A stretch of 16,391 nt of DNA from an uncultured Odoribacter sp. (GTDB lineage Bacteria > Bacteroidota > Bacteroidia > Bacteroidales > Marinifilaceae). The stretch spans positions 1 to 16,391 of the forward strand of contig CAMRAP010000014.1 in the NCBI GenBank assembly GCA_947039985.1, in the 5' to 3' direction. The notes under the pieces were generated by a model that was not told the origin of the DNA, searched no databases, and saw only the letters and a list, made by a program, of their open reading frames with translations. Shown piece after piece: positions 6,735 through 14,472 of this stretch. Every line of letters starts with the position of its first letter. The first letter of the stretch is position 1. The position numbers were made by a program, and so were the translations under genes.

Positions 6735-8383
6735 TATTTTTTATTCTTTTGGCTTTCAATTTCTTGTAAGTTTTCCATGGCTTTATTGCGTAGAAAACCA
6801 TTGATGTCTTCTAAATGTTCGGTGACCTTACGATTACCAAATTCATATACTTTGCTGACTAATCCAGACAAGAAATCACGGTCGTGCGAAACGAGGATCA
6901 CAGTGCCGTCAAAGTCTTGTAGTGCATTTTTCAGAATCTCTTTCGTTTTTAAATCTAGATGGTTTGTTGGTTCATCGAGGATTAACAAATTTACGGGTTG
7001 AAGTAAGAGTTTAATCATGGCTAGGCGTGTGCGTTCACCTCCCGAGAGTACTTTTATCTTTTTATCGATATCATCGCCACTAAACATAAAAGCTCCAAGT
7101 AGATGTTTCGTATTGCTTTTTGATTCTGCAGGAGTGACTTCGTCAACTGTTTGAAATACGGTTAATTCTTCATCTAGTAAAGAGGCTTGGTTTTGTGCAA
7201 AATAGCCAATTTGTATATTATGGCCTAGGGTTAGATCACCTGTGTAATCTGTTATCTCTCCCATAATACATTTGACTAATGTAGATTTCCCTTCGCCATT
7301 ACGTCCAACAAAAGCTACCTTTTCTCCTTTTTGGATTGTAAATCCCGCATTGTTGAAAATTTCATGTGTATCGTAATGTTTAGACAATTCATCAGCTATA
7401 ACTGGATAGCTACCAGAGCGAGGTGATGGAGGGAATTTTAAGCGTAGAGCAGATGAATCCTCTTCGTCTACTTCTATAATTTCTAGCTTTTCTAACATTT
7501 TAACTCGTGATTGCACGACTGTGGTCTTGGAGTAAGTGCCTTTAAAGCGCTCGATGAACTCAGTGGTGTCAGCAATCATCTTTTGTTGTTCCTCGTAAGC
7601 CTTTTTCTGCTGTACTCGTCGTTCTTGTCGTAGTACAAGGTATTGGGAGTAGTTTACTTTATAGTCATAAATTCTTCCCATTGTCACTTCAATGGTTCGA
7701 GTAGTAATTCTGTCGATAAAGGTTTTATCATGCGATATGACAATAACGGCTTTCCCATTATTGATCAGAAAATCTTCCAGCCATTGTATGGAGTCTATAT
7801 CCAAGTGGTTTGTTGGTTCATCCAGTAGAAGTACGTCTGGGTTTTTCAATATCATCTTGGCTAGTTCTATTCGCATTCTCCAGCCTCCACTAAATTCGCT
7901 AGTAGAACTGTCTAGCTCCTCACGTTTGAAACCTAGTCCTAATAGTGTCTTTTCAACATCTGCTTCAAAGTGGGTGAGGTCGAAGCTGTAAAATTGTTCG
8001 CTAAGAGCGGATACATCCTCTATCAGTTTAAAATATTCTGATGAATCATAATCTGTGCGCTCTGTTAACTGTTGATTCAGTTCATCGATCTGTTTCTCCA
8101 TCGCAAATAGGTGTGCAAAGGCTTGTGACGCCTCTTCGCGTACAGTTCTTCCATCCTCTGTCATTAAATGCTGAGGTAGATAGGCTACAACAATATCCTT
8201 GGGTATAGAAACATGACCTCTGGTGGCTTTTCGCTGACCAGATAATATTTTCAGCAAGGTCGATTTACCAGCACCGTTTTTACCCATTAGGGCGATGCGG
8301 TCTTTTTCATTGATTTGAAAAGAAATATCTTTAAAAAGGGCTCTTTCGCCAAATTCTACGGTTAGTCTGTCTGCTGAAATCAT
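6734..8383 (-). CDS. ABC-F family ATPase (ribosome-associated, duplicated ATP-binding domains)
   Basis: This 549-residue soluble protein has two ABC domains and no membrane segment. Domain 1: Walker A GKNGAGKST (34-42), signature FSGGW (164-168), Walker B LLLDEPTNHLD (185-195), switch His in VISHD (215-219). The linker at about 240-305 is charged and helical (RQERRVQQKKAYEEQQKM...) as in the P-site tRNA interaction motif. Domain 2: GRNGEGKST (360-368), LSGGERTRLA (446-455), LLILDEPTNHLD (467-478), VSHD (498-501). ABC-F proteins act on ribosomes to relieve stalled states. The lack of a long extended linker and of resistance gene context favours a housekeeping YdiF/Uup/YheS-like member over an antibiotic-resistance one. 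Its start (ATG complement 8381-8383) lies about 50 nt past the tRNA terminator, so it must have its own promoter. I did not find a clean one. Confidence 0.9.
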   Translation of the reverse strand: MISADRLTVEFGERALFKDISFQINEKDRIALMGKNGAGKSTLLKILSGQRKATRGHVSIPKDIVVAYLPQHLMTEDGRTVREEASQAFAHLFAMEKQIDELNQQLTERTDYDSSEYFKLIEDVSALSEQFYSFDLTHFEADVEKTLLGLGFKREELDSSTSEFSGGWRMRIELAKMILKNPDVLLLDEPTNHLDIDSIQWLEDFLINNGKAVIVISHDKTFIDRITTRTIEVTMGRIYDYKVNYSQYLVLRQERRVQQKKAYEEQQKMIADTTEFIERFKGTYSKTTVVQSRVKMLEKLEIIEVDEEDSSALRLKFPPSPRSGSYPVIADELSKHYDTHEIFNNAGFTIQKGEKVAFVGRNGEGKSTLVKCIMGEITDYTGDLTLGHNIQIGYFAQNQASLLDEELTVFQTVDEVTPAESKSNTKHLLGAFMFSGDDIDKKIKVLSGGERTRLAMIKLLLQPVNLLILDEPTNHLDLKTKEILKNALQDFDGTVILVSHDRDFLSGLVSKVYEFGNRKVTEHLEDINGFLRNKAMENLQEIESQKNKK

Positions 8384-8435
8384 AAGTTGAAAAGGAACAA
8401 GGTATAGTTATCAAATAGAGTTACAAAATATAAAA

Positions 8436-8470
8436 CAAAAAAAAAGAAGTCAGACATTATCTAACTTCTT
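8436..8470 (-). terminator. Intrinsic terminator of the tRNA-Leu transcript
   Basis: On the minus strand AAGAAGT (complement of 8464-8470) pairs with ACTTCTT (complement of 8444-8450). An inner AGA/TCT extends the stem past a single mismatch, and T9 (complement of 8437-8445) follows at once. Confidence 0.75.
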
Positions 8471-8481
8471 GATTCTCGTTG

Positions 8482-8566
8482 TACTCAGAGCGGGAATCGA
8501 ACCCGCACGTCTGTTGAGGACACTGGAGTTTGAGTCCAGCGCGTCTACCAATTCCGCCATCTGAGC
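8482..8566 (-). tRNA. tRNA-Leu, anticodon CAA
   Basis: The minus strand folds as a class II tRNA. The acceptor stem is GCTCAGA with TCTGAGT; the D arm holds GGAATTGGTAGAC; the anticodon stem CTGGA/TCCAG has loop CTCAAAC, so the anticodon is CAA (reads UUG). The long variable arm is GTC-CTCAACA-GAC and the T arm is GCGGG-TTCGATT-CCCGC. Discriminator A73 and the long variable arm fit leucine. CCA is not encoded. The first acceptor pair is G1-U72 rather than G1-C72. Confidence 0.95.
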
Positions 8567-8580
8567 AGTAAACTCGGTTA

Positions 8581-8611
8581 CAAAGGTAATTTATTTTTAA
8601 TAACTGCCAAA
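8581..8611 (-). promoter_or_regulatory. Promoter of tRNA-Leu
   Basis: The minus strand reads TTTG (8608-8611), 19 nt, then TACCTTTG (8581-8588), an exact match to both boxes. Transcription would start near 8575, a few bases before the mature tRNA end at 8566. Confidence 0.75.
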
Positions 8612-8623
8612 AAGTAAAGTCAT

Positions 8624-8641
8624 TATTTTTGTATATATTTG
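8624..8641 (+). promoter_or_regulatory. Tandem -7 elements ahead of the GH20 gene
   Basis: Two full matches to TAnnTTTG, TATTTTTG (8624-8631) and TATATTTG (8634-8641), lie 75-95 nt before the GH20 start, but neither has a clear TTTG at the right distance upstream. They diverge from the tRNA promoter. A hairpin GTAGATA/TATCTAC (8643-8649 with 8659-8665) sits at the expected start of transcription and could be an operator or a 5' stabilising hairpin. Confidence 0.4.
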
Positions 8642-8717
8642 CGTAGATATCAGTGGTGTATCTACTGTATTATATAAATGTAGTCTGTTTTTACTCGTTT
8701 TGATTAAATGTAATCCT

Positions 8718-10988
8718 ATGAAAATAAAGAATTTAGTTGTGTTGTTGTCGATCTGTATGTTGTTTTCATGCACGGCCCAGAAAGTTCAAAATCCTTCTTT
8801 AAATATTATTCCTTTGCCTGAAAAAGTGAGTTTTACAGGTGGAGAGTTTTGTTTGAATGAAGAGACTTTTCTACAGTTGGCGATAGCTAAGGAGGATGTG
8901 GGGAGTGTTATGCTTCTACATACGATGGTTTCTGAAATAGCAGGTTATGACTTAATAATGGGATCAGGTTTTCCTACGATGATTAAATTCACGCTGGATA
9001 CAACTTTGAAATTAGGAAGTGAAGAGGCTTATCAGTTAAAAATAACGCCTCAAGAAATCATCATATCGGCAGGGGAAAGTGTTGGTTTATTTTATGGTGT
9101 ACAGACTCTAGGGCAAATGCTTACTGATCCACAATTTTATGATGCAGAGAGTAAGAGCTGGAGATTACCAACCGTAGAAATAACAGATAAGCCCTCTTTT
9201 TCATATCGTGGTTTACATTTGGATGTTTCCCGTCATTTTTATTCTAAAGAATTTGTGATGAAATGTTTGGATATCATGGCAGAATACAAACTAAATAAGT
9301 TTCATTGGCATTTAACAGATGCTGCTGGCTGGAGAATTGAAATAAAAAAATACCCCGAATTGACCGAAAGAGCAGCTTGGCGATCAGAAAAAGATTGTAT
9401 GACTTGGTGGAAAGGAGATCGGAAGTATGCTACAGCGGAAACTGAAGGCGCTTATGGCGGTTTTTATACACAAGAAGAGATTCGTGAAGTGGTAGCATAT
9501 GCTGCTCAGCGACATATTACAGTGATTCCAGAGATTGAAATGCCGGGACATTCAGAGGAGGTTGTCAGTATATATCCACATTTGGGATGTTATGGTGAGC
9601 CTTATCGTAATGGTGAGTTTTGTATCGGTAATGAGGAAACCTTTGAGTTTGTTGAAAATGTATTAACAGAGGTGATGGAGCTTTTTCCATCTGAATTTAT
9701 TCATATAGGAGGAGATGAGGCATCGAAAGCAGCTTGGAGAAAATGTGCAAAATGCCAAAGACGTATAAAGCGAGAGAAATTGAAAGACGAAGAGGAGCTA
9801 CAAAGTTATATGATTAGTCGAGTAGGAAAGTTTTTAGAATCAAAGGGGCGTAAATTACTGGGTTGGGATGAAATATTAGAGGGAGGATTGGCGAAAGCTG
9901 CGACGGTGATGTCGTGGAGAGGAGAGGCTGGAGGAATAAAATCGGCAAAGATGGGGCATGATGTGATCATGACGCCAGGATCACATTGTTATTTTGATAG
10001 TTATCAGGCTGATCCCAAAACACAGCCACTGGCCATAGGAGGTTTTCTTCCCTATTTAAAAGTGTATTCATATCATCCCGTTCCAGCAGAACTGAATACA
10101 GAGGAGGCTAAGCACATTCTAGGTGCTCAGGCTAATTTGTGGACAGAATATGTACCGACAGCAGTACATGCAGAATACATGCTGTTTCCGCGCTTATTGT
10201 CATTGGCTGAGGTGGTGTGGACTCCTCGTGAACAGAAAGATGCAGAAGATTTTAAGCGACGAATAGCTCATCATATTGAGATATTAAAGAATAAAGGAGT
10301 AAATGTTTTTACTTTAAGCGATAGAGTGGATATGCTAATGGAGGTGGATACTATAAATAAACAAGTGAAAGTGGTGCTTGAAAGTGAAAAATATCAGCCC
10401 GAAATTCGTTACACTCTGGATGGTTCTGTGCCAAGCAGTAGCTCTATGATCTATAAAGATACCATTTGTATGACTGATTCGGCTAGCGTGTCAGCGGCTT
10501 TGTTTGTGAAAGATAGGAGTAGCGAAACGGTTTCAACGGAACGTTTTGATTACCACAAAGGCATTGGAAAAAAAGTAAACTATACTCATATGTATAGTGG
10601 TTCTTATCCTGCAGCTGGAATGACAACATTAACTGATGGTTATCGAGGTGGATTGACCTATGGAGATGGTCGTTGGCAAGGATTTTTAAAGCATTTAGAT
10701 ATTGTGATAGATATGGAAGAAGTGCTTGATATAAATTCAGTTTCGGTGAAATTTATGCAATTAACTGGTCCTGGAGTGTACATGCCTAAGTATGTTTCTG
10801 TGAGTATATCTGAAAATGGTGATGATTTTCAAGAAATGGGACAAATAAAAAATACAATTCCTAATAATAAACCTGATTTGTTTCTAAAGGACTTTAAAAT
10901 ATCTTTTAAAAAAACAGGGCGTTATATAAGGGTGTTTGCTGCTAAACAGTCTGGTTTTATGTTTGTAGATGAGGTTGTTATCTACTAA
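8718..10988 (+). CDS. GH20 beta-N-acetylhexosaminidase, lipoprotein with C-terminal F5/8-type domain
   Basis: This 756-residue enzyme cleaves terminal beta-linked GlcNAc or GalNAc from glycans. It has a lipoprotein signal peptide with lipobox LFSC (Cys18); a GH20b N-domain from about residue 28 (NIIPLPEK) to 155; and a catalytic barrel from FSYRGLHLDVSRHF. Within the barrel are WHLTDAAGWRIE (W197), MPGHSEE and HIGGDE with the catalytic pair Asp333-Glu334. A chitobiase-type C-terminal segment (YTLDGSVPSSSS) precedes a discoidin/CBM32-like domain ending at the last residue (GRYIRVFAAKQSGFMFVDEVVIY). The residues after Cys18 (TAQK) are not acidic, so surface export is uncertain. ATG 8718 fits the signal peptide better than the upstream TTG at 8700. 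A terminator follows, so it is probably a separate transcript from susCD, though likely functionally linked. Confidence 0.92.
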   Translation: MKIKNLVVLLSICMLFSCTAQKVQNPSLNIIPLPEKVSFTGGEFCLNEETFLQLAIAKEDVGSVMLLHTMVSEIAGYDLIMGSGFPTMIKFTLDTTLKLGSEEAYQLKITPQEIIISAGESVGLFYGVQTLGQMLTDPQFYDAESKSWRLPTVEITDKPSFSYRGLHLDVSRHFYSKEFVMKCLDIMAEYKLNKFHWHLTDAAGWRIEIKKYPELTERAAWRSEKDCMTWWKGDRKYATAETEGAYGGFYTQEEIREVVAYAAQRHITVIPEIEMPGHSEEVVSIYPHLGCYGEPYRNGEFCIGNEETFEFVENVLTEVMELFPSEFIHIGGDEASKAAWRKCAKCQRRIKREKLKDEEELQSYMISRVGKFLESKGRKLLGWDEILEGGLAKAATVMSWRGEAGGIKSAKMGHDVIMTPGSHCYFDSYQADPKTQPLAIGGFLPYLKVYSYHPVPAELNTEEAKHILGAQANLWTEYVPTAVHAEYMLFPRLLSLAEVVWTPREQKDAEDFKRRIAHHIEILKNKGVNVFTLSDRVDMLMEVDTINKQVKVVLESEKYQPEIRYTLDGSVPSSSSMIYKDTICMTDSASVSAALFVKDRSSETVSTERFDYHKGIGKKVNYTHMYSGSYPAAGMTTLTDGYRGGLTYGDGRWQGFLKHLDIVIDMEEVLDINSVSVKFMQLTGPGVYMPKYVSVSISENGDDFQEMGQIKNTIPNNKPDLFLKDFKISFKKTGRYIRVFAAKQSGFMFVDEVVIY

Positions 10989-11038
10989 TATGAGTTGTTG
11001 TTAATTAATTACAAGAATATCTTGCTTAACATAAAAAT

Positions 11039-11068
11039 TGCTGAAAGTTAATATTTCAAGCATTTTTT
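11039..11068 (+). terminator. Probable terminator of the GH20 gene
   Basis: TGCTGAAA (11039-11046) pairs with TTTCAAGCA (11054-11062) with one bulged A and a 7-nt loop, followed by T6 (11063-11068). It lies about 50 nt past the stop codon. Confidence 0.6.
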
Positions 11069-11195
11069 ATGTTCTATTCACTAGTGGTTTTTCGAAAAAA
11101 AATAATCTTTACCCCGCGTTAAATGAGGCACAAATTATAGATGTGTTTCTTGAAAATGAGGGTTATACTAAAGCAGTGTGTTTGAATATAACTAG

Positions 11196-11256
11196 CCACT
11201 ACAGTCTATTATTAAAGTGGAAAACAGTGCAATAATATAAAAATCATAGACTGTAG
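11196..11256 (+). promoter_or_regulatory. Overlapping alternative inverted repeats in the susC upstream region
   Basis: The 337-nt gap 10989-11325 holds no convincing gene. Apart from the GH20 terminator, its main structure is a perfect 11-bp inverted repeat CTACAGTCTAT (11199-11209) and ATAGACTGTAG (11246-11256). A second repeat, CCACT (11196-11200) with AGTGG (11216-11220), shares bases 11199-11200 with the first, so the two cannot form together. No TAnnTTTG box with a proper partner is evident; TAGCCTTTG at 11254-11262 is a one-base-spaced near match. It may be a regulator site or a leader RNA switch for susCD. Confidence 0.35.
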
Positions 11257-11325
11257 CCTTTGTGTGGAAGAACTGTGTAATACAGGATATAAAAACAACT
11301 AAGTGGTAATTAATTAATTAAGGTT

Positions 11326-14300
11326 ATGAGAGAAAAACAATTCTTTTGTTCGTTTAAACGGACGATGCTAGCAATGAGTGTGCTCTTGCTTTTTAGTACT
11401 CTTGCAATTGTTCCATTGCAGGCAAGTACAGTAGATGAAATTTCACAGCCTCAGGAAAGGCAAAGTGTGAGTGGCGTGGTTTCGGATGACATGGGAACGC
11501 TTCCTGGTGTTAGTGTTGTTGTGAAAGGAACGGGAACAGGTGCTGCGACAGACATTGATGGTAAATACACCTTAAATGTAGAGACTGGTGCTATTTTAGT
11601 CTTTTCGTTTGTGGGATATAAAACGAAGGAAATAGCAGTAGGTAATCAAACAAGTATTGACGTTCTGATGAGCGAAGATGCACAATTGATGGACGAGGTT
11701 GTTGTTGTTGGGTATGGTACGCAGAAAAAAGTCAATCTTACCGGTTCAATCTCTTCCGTGGGAAAAGAGGAGTTAAAGGACCGTGTAAATACAGATGTTT
11801 TGAAAGCTGTTCAAGGAACAGTGGCGGGGGTAACTGTTGTTTCTCGTCCTGGTTCAAGTGCTTCAATTAATTTTCGAGGACGTGGAAACTTAGGTGCTTC
11901 ATCTCCTTTGTATGTGATTGATGGTGCTATTACTGATGCTGAATTCTTTTCTAGTTTAGATCCAGGAACGATTGAGAGTATCTCTTTCTTGAAAGATGCA
12001 GCCTCTTCGGCAATCTATGGTTCACGTGCAGCATATGGTGTTGTATTAGTGAAGACCAAAGGAGGAGAAAAAGGAGAGATGAAAGTAAACTATAATGGAT
12101 ATATGGGTTTTAAATCAGCTACTTATACACCAGAAGTAGTGAGCTCAGGTCAGTATGCAGAGTTGTGGAATGAGGCGATGTATAATGCTAATCCTAACAA
12201 TAAGCCTAGATATTCGGAGGATGAAATCAAAAAATTCTATGATGGTTCAGATCCTGATCAATATGCAAACACCAATTGGTATGATTTGACCTTGCAGGAT
12301 GTGAGTACTGTTACTCAGCATCAATTGAATTTTTCTGGTGGTAGTGATGATCTTCGCTATTTTGTTGGAATGGGTTATGTACATGATGATAAAATGGATA
12401 TAGGTGCTGCTGATGATCGTTTTAATTTATCTGGAAATATTAGTGCAGATATAAAGCCTTGGTTGACTTTGAATACGAATGTGAAGTATATCTATAAGCA
12501 GTACAAGAAAGAGACGGGTTATGTTCCTTTAATGAATGCTTTGACTGTTCCGGTAACGTATGCAGCTAAGCAATCAAATGGAGATTGGGGCACAATAGAT
12601 GGCGGTAGTCAAGCTTCAACGACAATCATGAAAAAGAATCCTTTGCGTATATTAGAAGAGGGAGGATGGCAAGAGCAACATCGTAAAAACTCTTTGATTG
12701 ATCTAGGTTTTGATATTAAACCTATCAAAGGTTTAGTATTGACAGGACAATTTGTTTACAAAGGATGGGATTACCGTGATAAAAGATATGAGGCATCACT
12801 AGACAAATTATCTAGTTTTACAACTGGTGAACTGATCAGTGGTAGTGATATTACTGAAAATAAGATGACTTATGATTGGCAAACATCTACTCGCCTACTT
12901 TATACAGGTCTTGCTAGATATAATTGGAAGAATGACATCCATGATTTTGGTGTTTTGATCGGTGGTTCTTATGAGCATTTTAAATTGAATAAAAGTAAAT
13001 CTTGGCGTAAAGGATTTCCGAACAACTCTATGGGAGATATGAATGGAGGTTCGAATGCAGACCAAAATACGTATGCAGAGGGTGGAAGTGCAGAGAATAA
13101 GATGTTGTCTTATTTTGGACGTATCAACTACTCATTATTTGATAAATATTTACTGGAAGCAAATCTACGTGCTGATGCTTCATCGCGTTTTTACGAAACA
13201 GAGCGTTGGGGTGTTTTCCCCTCTTTCTCTGGGGCTTGGAGAATCAATATGGAAGACTTTATGAGTAGTGCTGAGTGGATCGATAATTTAAAAGTGAGAG
13301 CTTCTTGGGGGCAGTTAGGTAACATCAATAATGTAGGGGATTATGATTATATGCCTACTTATGGAATGGATGGTAATTATGTATTTGAAGGTAATATTGT
13401 AAATGGAATTGTGCAAAATAAGCCAGCAAATGCAGGACTGTCTTGGGAGAATGTAGCCATCACTGATATTGGAATTGATTTTGATATTTTTAATGGAAAA
13501 TTGAGTTTAGTGGCAGACTGGTATTTGAAAAAGACAAATGATATTCTATTGTCTTACAATGTTCCCATTGAAGTCGGTATTCCTAGTGCTCAAAATCCTT
13601 CGCAGAATTTGGGTAAAATTGAAAATAGAGGGATTGAAATAGCTTTAAATCACCGTAATAAAATAGGACAAGTGTCTTATTCTGTTGGTGTTAATGCTTC
13701 AAAAAACTGGAATGAAGTAACTGATTTAGGTGCTTCTGATCCCATGCATGATGGAAAATGGATTAGAACAGTAGGGCAATCAATAGGAACGTTCTATGGT
13801 TATAAAACAGATGGTTTATTGACGCAACAAGATATAGATAATGGAACCTATATTACAGATGGAACGTCTTCTATACAGGCTGGTGATATTAAGTATGTGG
13901 ATATGAATGAGGATGGAAAATTAGATGGAAAAGATCGTACCTATATAGGTTGTGATGTTCCTGAAATTACTTACGGTGCTAATTTCAATGTTCAGTATAA
14001 AAATATTGAATTGAGTGTGATGGGGCAAGGAATTTATGGAGCAAAGGTGAATTTTGATAGTGAGCAAGCTTTTGCATTTTTTGAAGATTCAAATCCTCGC
14101 GAATGGCATTTAGGACGTTGGACTGAAGCTAATCCAGATCCCAATGCAGTGTATCCAAGAATGTATTTGAAAGGTAATGCAAATCAAACATTTAATGAGA
14201 AATTCTCTGATTTTTGGTTGTTTGATGCCGATTATTTTAGAATTAAGAATATCACATTGGGTTATTCTTTCCCTAAAACTTGGATGGATAGTTGTTTCTT

Positions 14301-14454
14301 GGATAGTGCAAAAGTATTTTTTACAGCAGAAAATCCATTTACAGCGCGTGCTGATAAGCGTATGAAGGACTTTGATCCAGAGTCGCCATCAGGACGTGGA
14401 GTTGGAGCCTTAGGGACAAGAACTTTTGCTTTTGGTGTTAATGTATCATTTTAA
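11326..14454 (+). CDS. SusC/RagA-family TonB-dependent outer-membrane transporter
   Basis: This 1042-residue protein is the SusC half of a SusCD glycan importer. It has a signal peptide at about 1-34 (hydrophobic core AMSVLLLFSTLAIV); a carboxypeptidase-regulatory-like N-terminal extension at 46-117 (VSGVVSDDMGTLPGVSVVVKG...GYKTKEI); a TonB-box-like DEVVVVGYGTQ (123-133); a plug at about 134-247 including FLKDAASSAIYGSRAAYGVV; and then the beta barrel to a terminal phenylalanine (NVSF), as needed for barrel insertion. The N-terminal extension is short and has no STN domain, so there is no sign of coupling to a FecI/FecR anti-sigma system. It is translationally close to susD (18 nt). Substrate cannot be read from the sequence; the neighbouring GH20 suggests amino-sugar-containing glycans. 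AAGG lies 3-6 nt before the ATG. Confidence 0.95.
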   Translation: MREKQFFCSFKRTMLAMSVLLLFSTLAIVPLQASTVDEISQPQERQSVSGVVSDDMGTLPGVSVVVKGTGTGAATDIDGKYTLNVETGAILVFSFVGYKTKEIAVGNQTSIDVLMSEDAQLMDEVVVVGYGTQKKVNLTGSISSVGKEELKDRVNTDVLKAVQGTVAGVTVVSRPGSSASINFRGRGNLGASSPLYVIDGAITDAEFFSSLDPGTIESISFLKDAASSAIYGSRAAYGVVLVKTKGGEKGEMKVNYNGYMGFKSATYTPEVVSSGQYAELWNEAMYNANPNNKPRYSEDEIKKFYDGSDPDQYANTNWYDLTLQDVSTVTQHQLNFSGGSDDLRYFVGMGYVHDDKMDIGAADDRFNLSGNISADIKPWLTLNTNVKYIYKQYKKETGYVPLMNALTVPVTYAAKQSNGDWGTIDGGSQASTTIMKKNPLRILEEGGWQEQHRKNSLIDLGFDIKPIKGLVLTGQFVYKGWDYRDKRYEASLDKLSSFTTGELISGSDITENKMTYDWQTSTRLLYTGLARYNWKNDIHDFGVLIGGSYEHFKLNKSKSWRKGFPNNSMGDMNGGSNADQNTYAEGGSAENKMLSYFGRINYSLFDKYLLEANLRADASSRFYETERWGVFPSFSGAWRINMEDFMSSAEWIDNLKVRASWGQLGNINNVGDYDYMPTYGMDGNYVFEGNIVNGIVQNKPANAGLSWENVAITDIGIDFDIFNGKLSLVADWYLKKTNDILLSYNVPIEVGIPSAQNPSQNLGKIENRGIEIALNHRNKIGQVSYSVGVNASKNWNEVTDLGASDPMHDGKWIRTVGQSIGTFYGYKTDGLLTQQDIDNGTYITDGTSSIQAGDIKYVDMNEDGKLDGKDRTYIGCDVPEITYGANFNVQYKNIELSVMGQGIYGAKVNFDSEQAFAFFEDSNPREWHLGRWTEANPDPNAVYPRMYLKGNANQTFNEKFSDFWLFDADYFRIKNITLGYSFPKTWMDSCFLDSAKVFFTAENPFTARADKRMKDFDPESPSGRGVGALGTRTFAFGVNVSF

Positions 14455-14457
14455 TTG

Positions 14458-14465
14458 AAAGGAGA
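14458..14465 (+). promoter_or_regulatory. Strong ribosome binding site deciding the susD start
   Basis: AAAGGAGA lies 7 nt before ATG 14473. It rules out the in-frame TTG at 14455, which would place the ribosome site inside the coding region. It is the clearest Shine-Dalgarno in the window. Confidence 0.8.
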
Positions 14466-14472
14466 AAAACAG

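Noticed and set aside
6734..8383. Antibiotic-resistance type ABC-F protein
   Set aside because: The inter-domain linker lacks the long extension typical of resistance members and there is no mobile or resistance gene context; a housekeeping role is more likely.
11038..11235. A 65-codon open frame between GH20 and susC
   Set aside because: It starts from TTG inside the GH20 terminator hairpin, has no ribosome site, resembles no family and spans the inverted repeats; best seen as chance.
11312..11325. AATTAATTAATTAA repeat before susC as a regulatory repeat
   Set aside because: A similar TTAATTAATT occurs at 11001; such short AT repeats are expected by chance in this AT-rich spacer.
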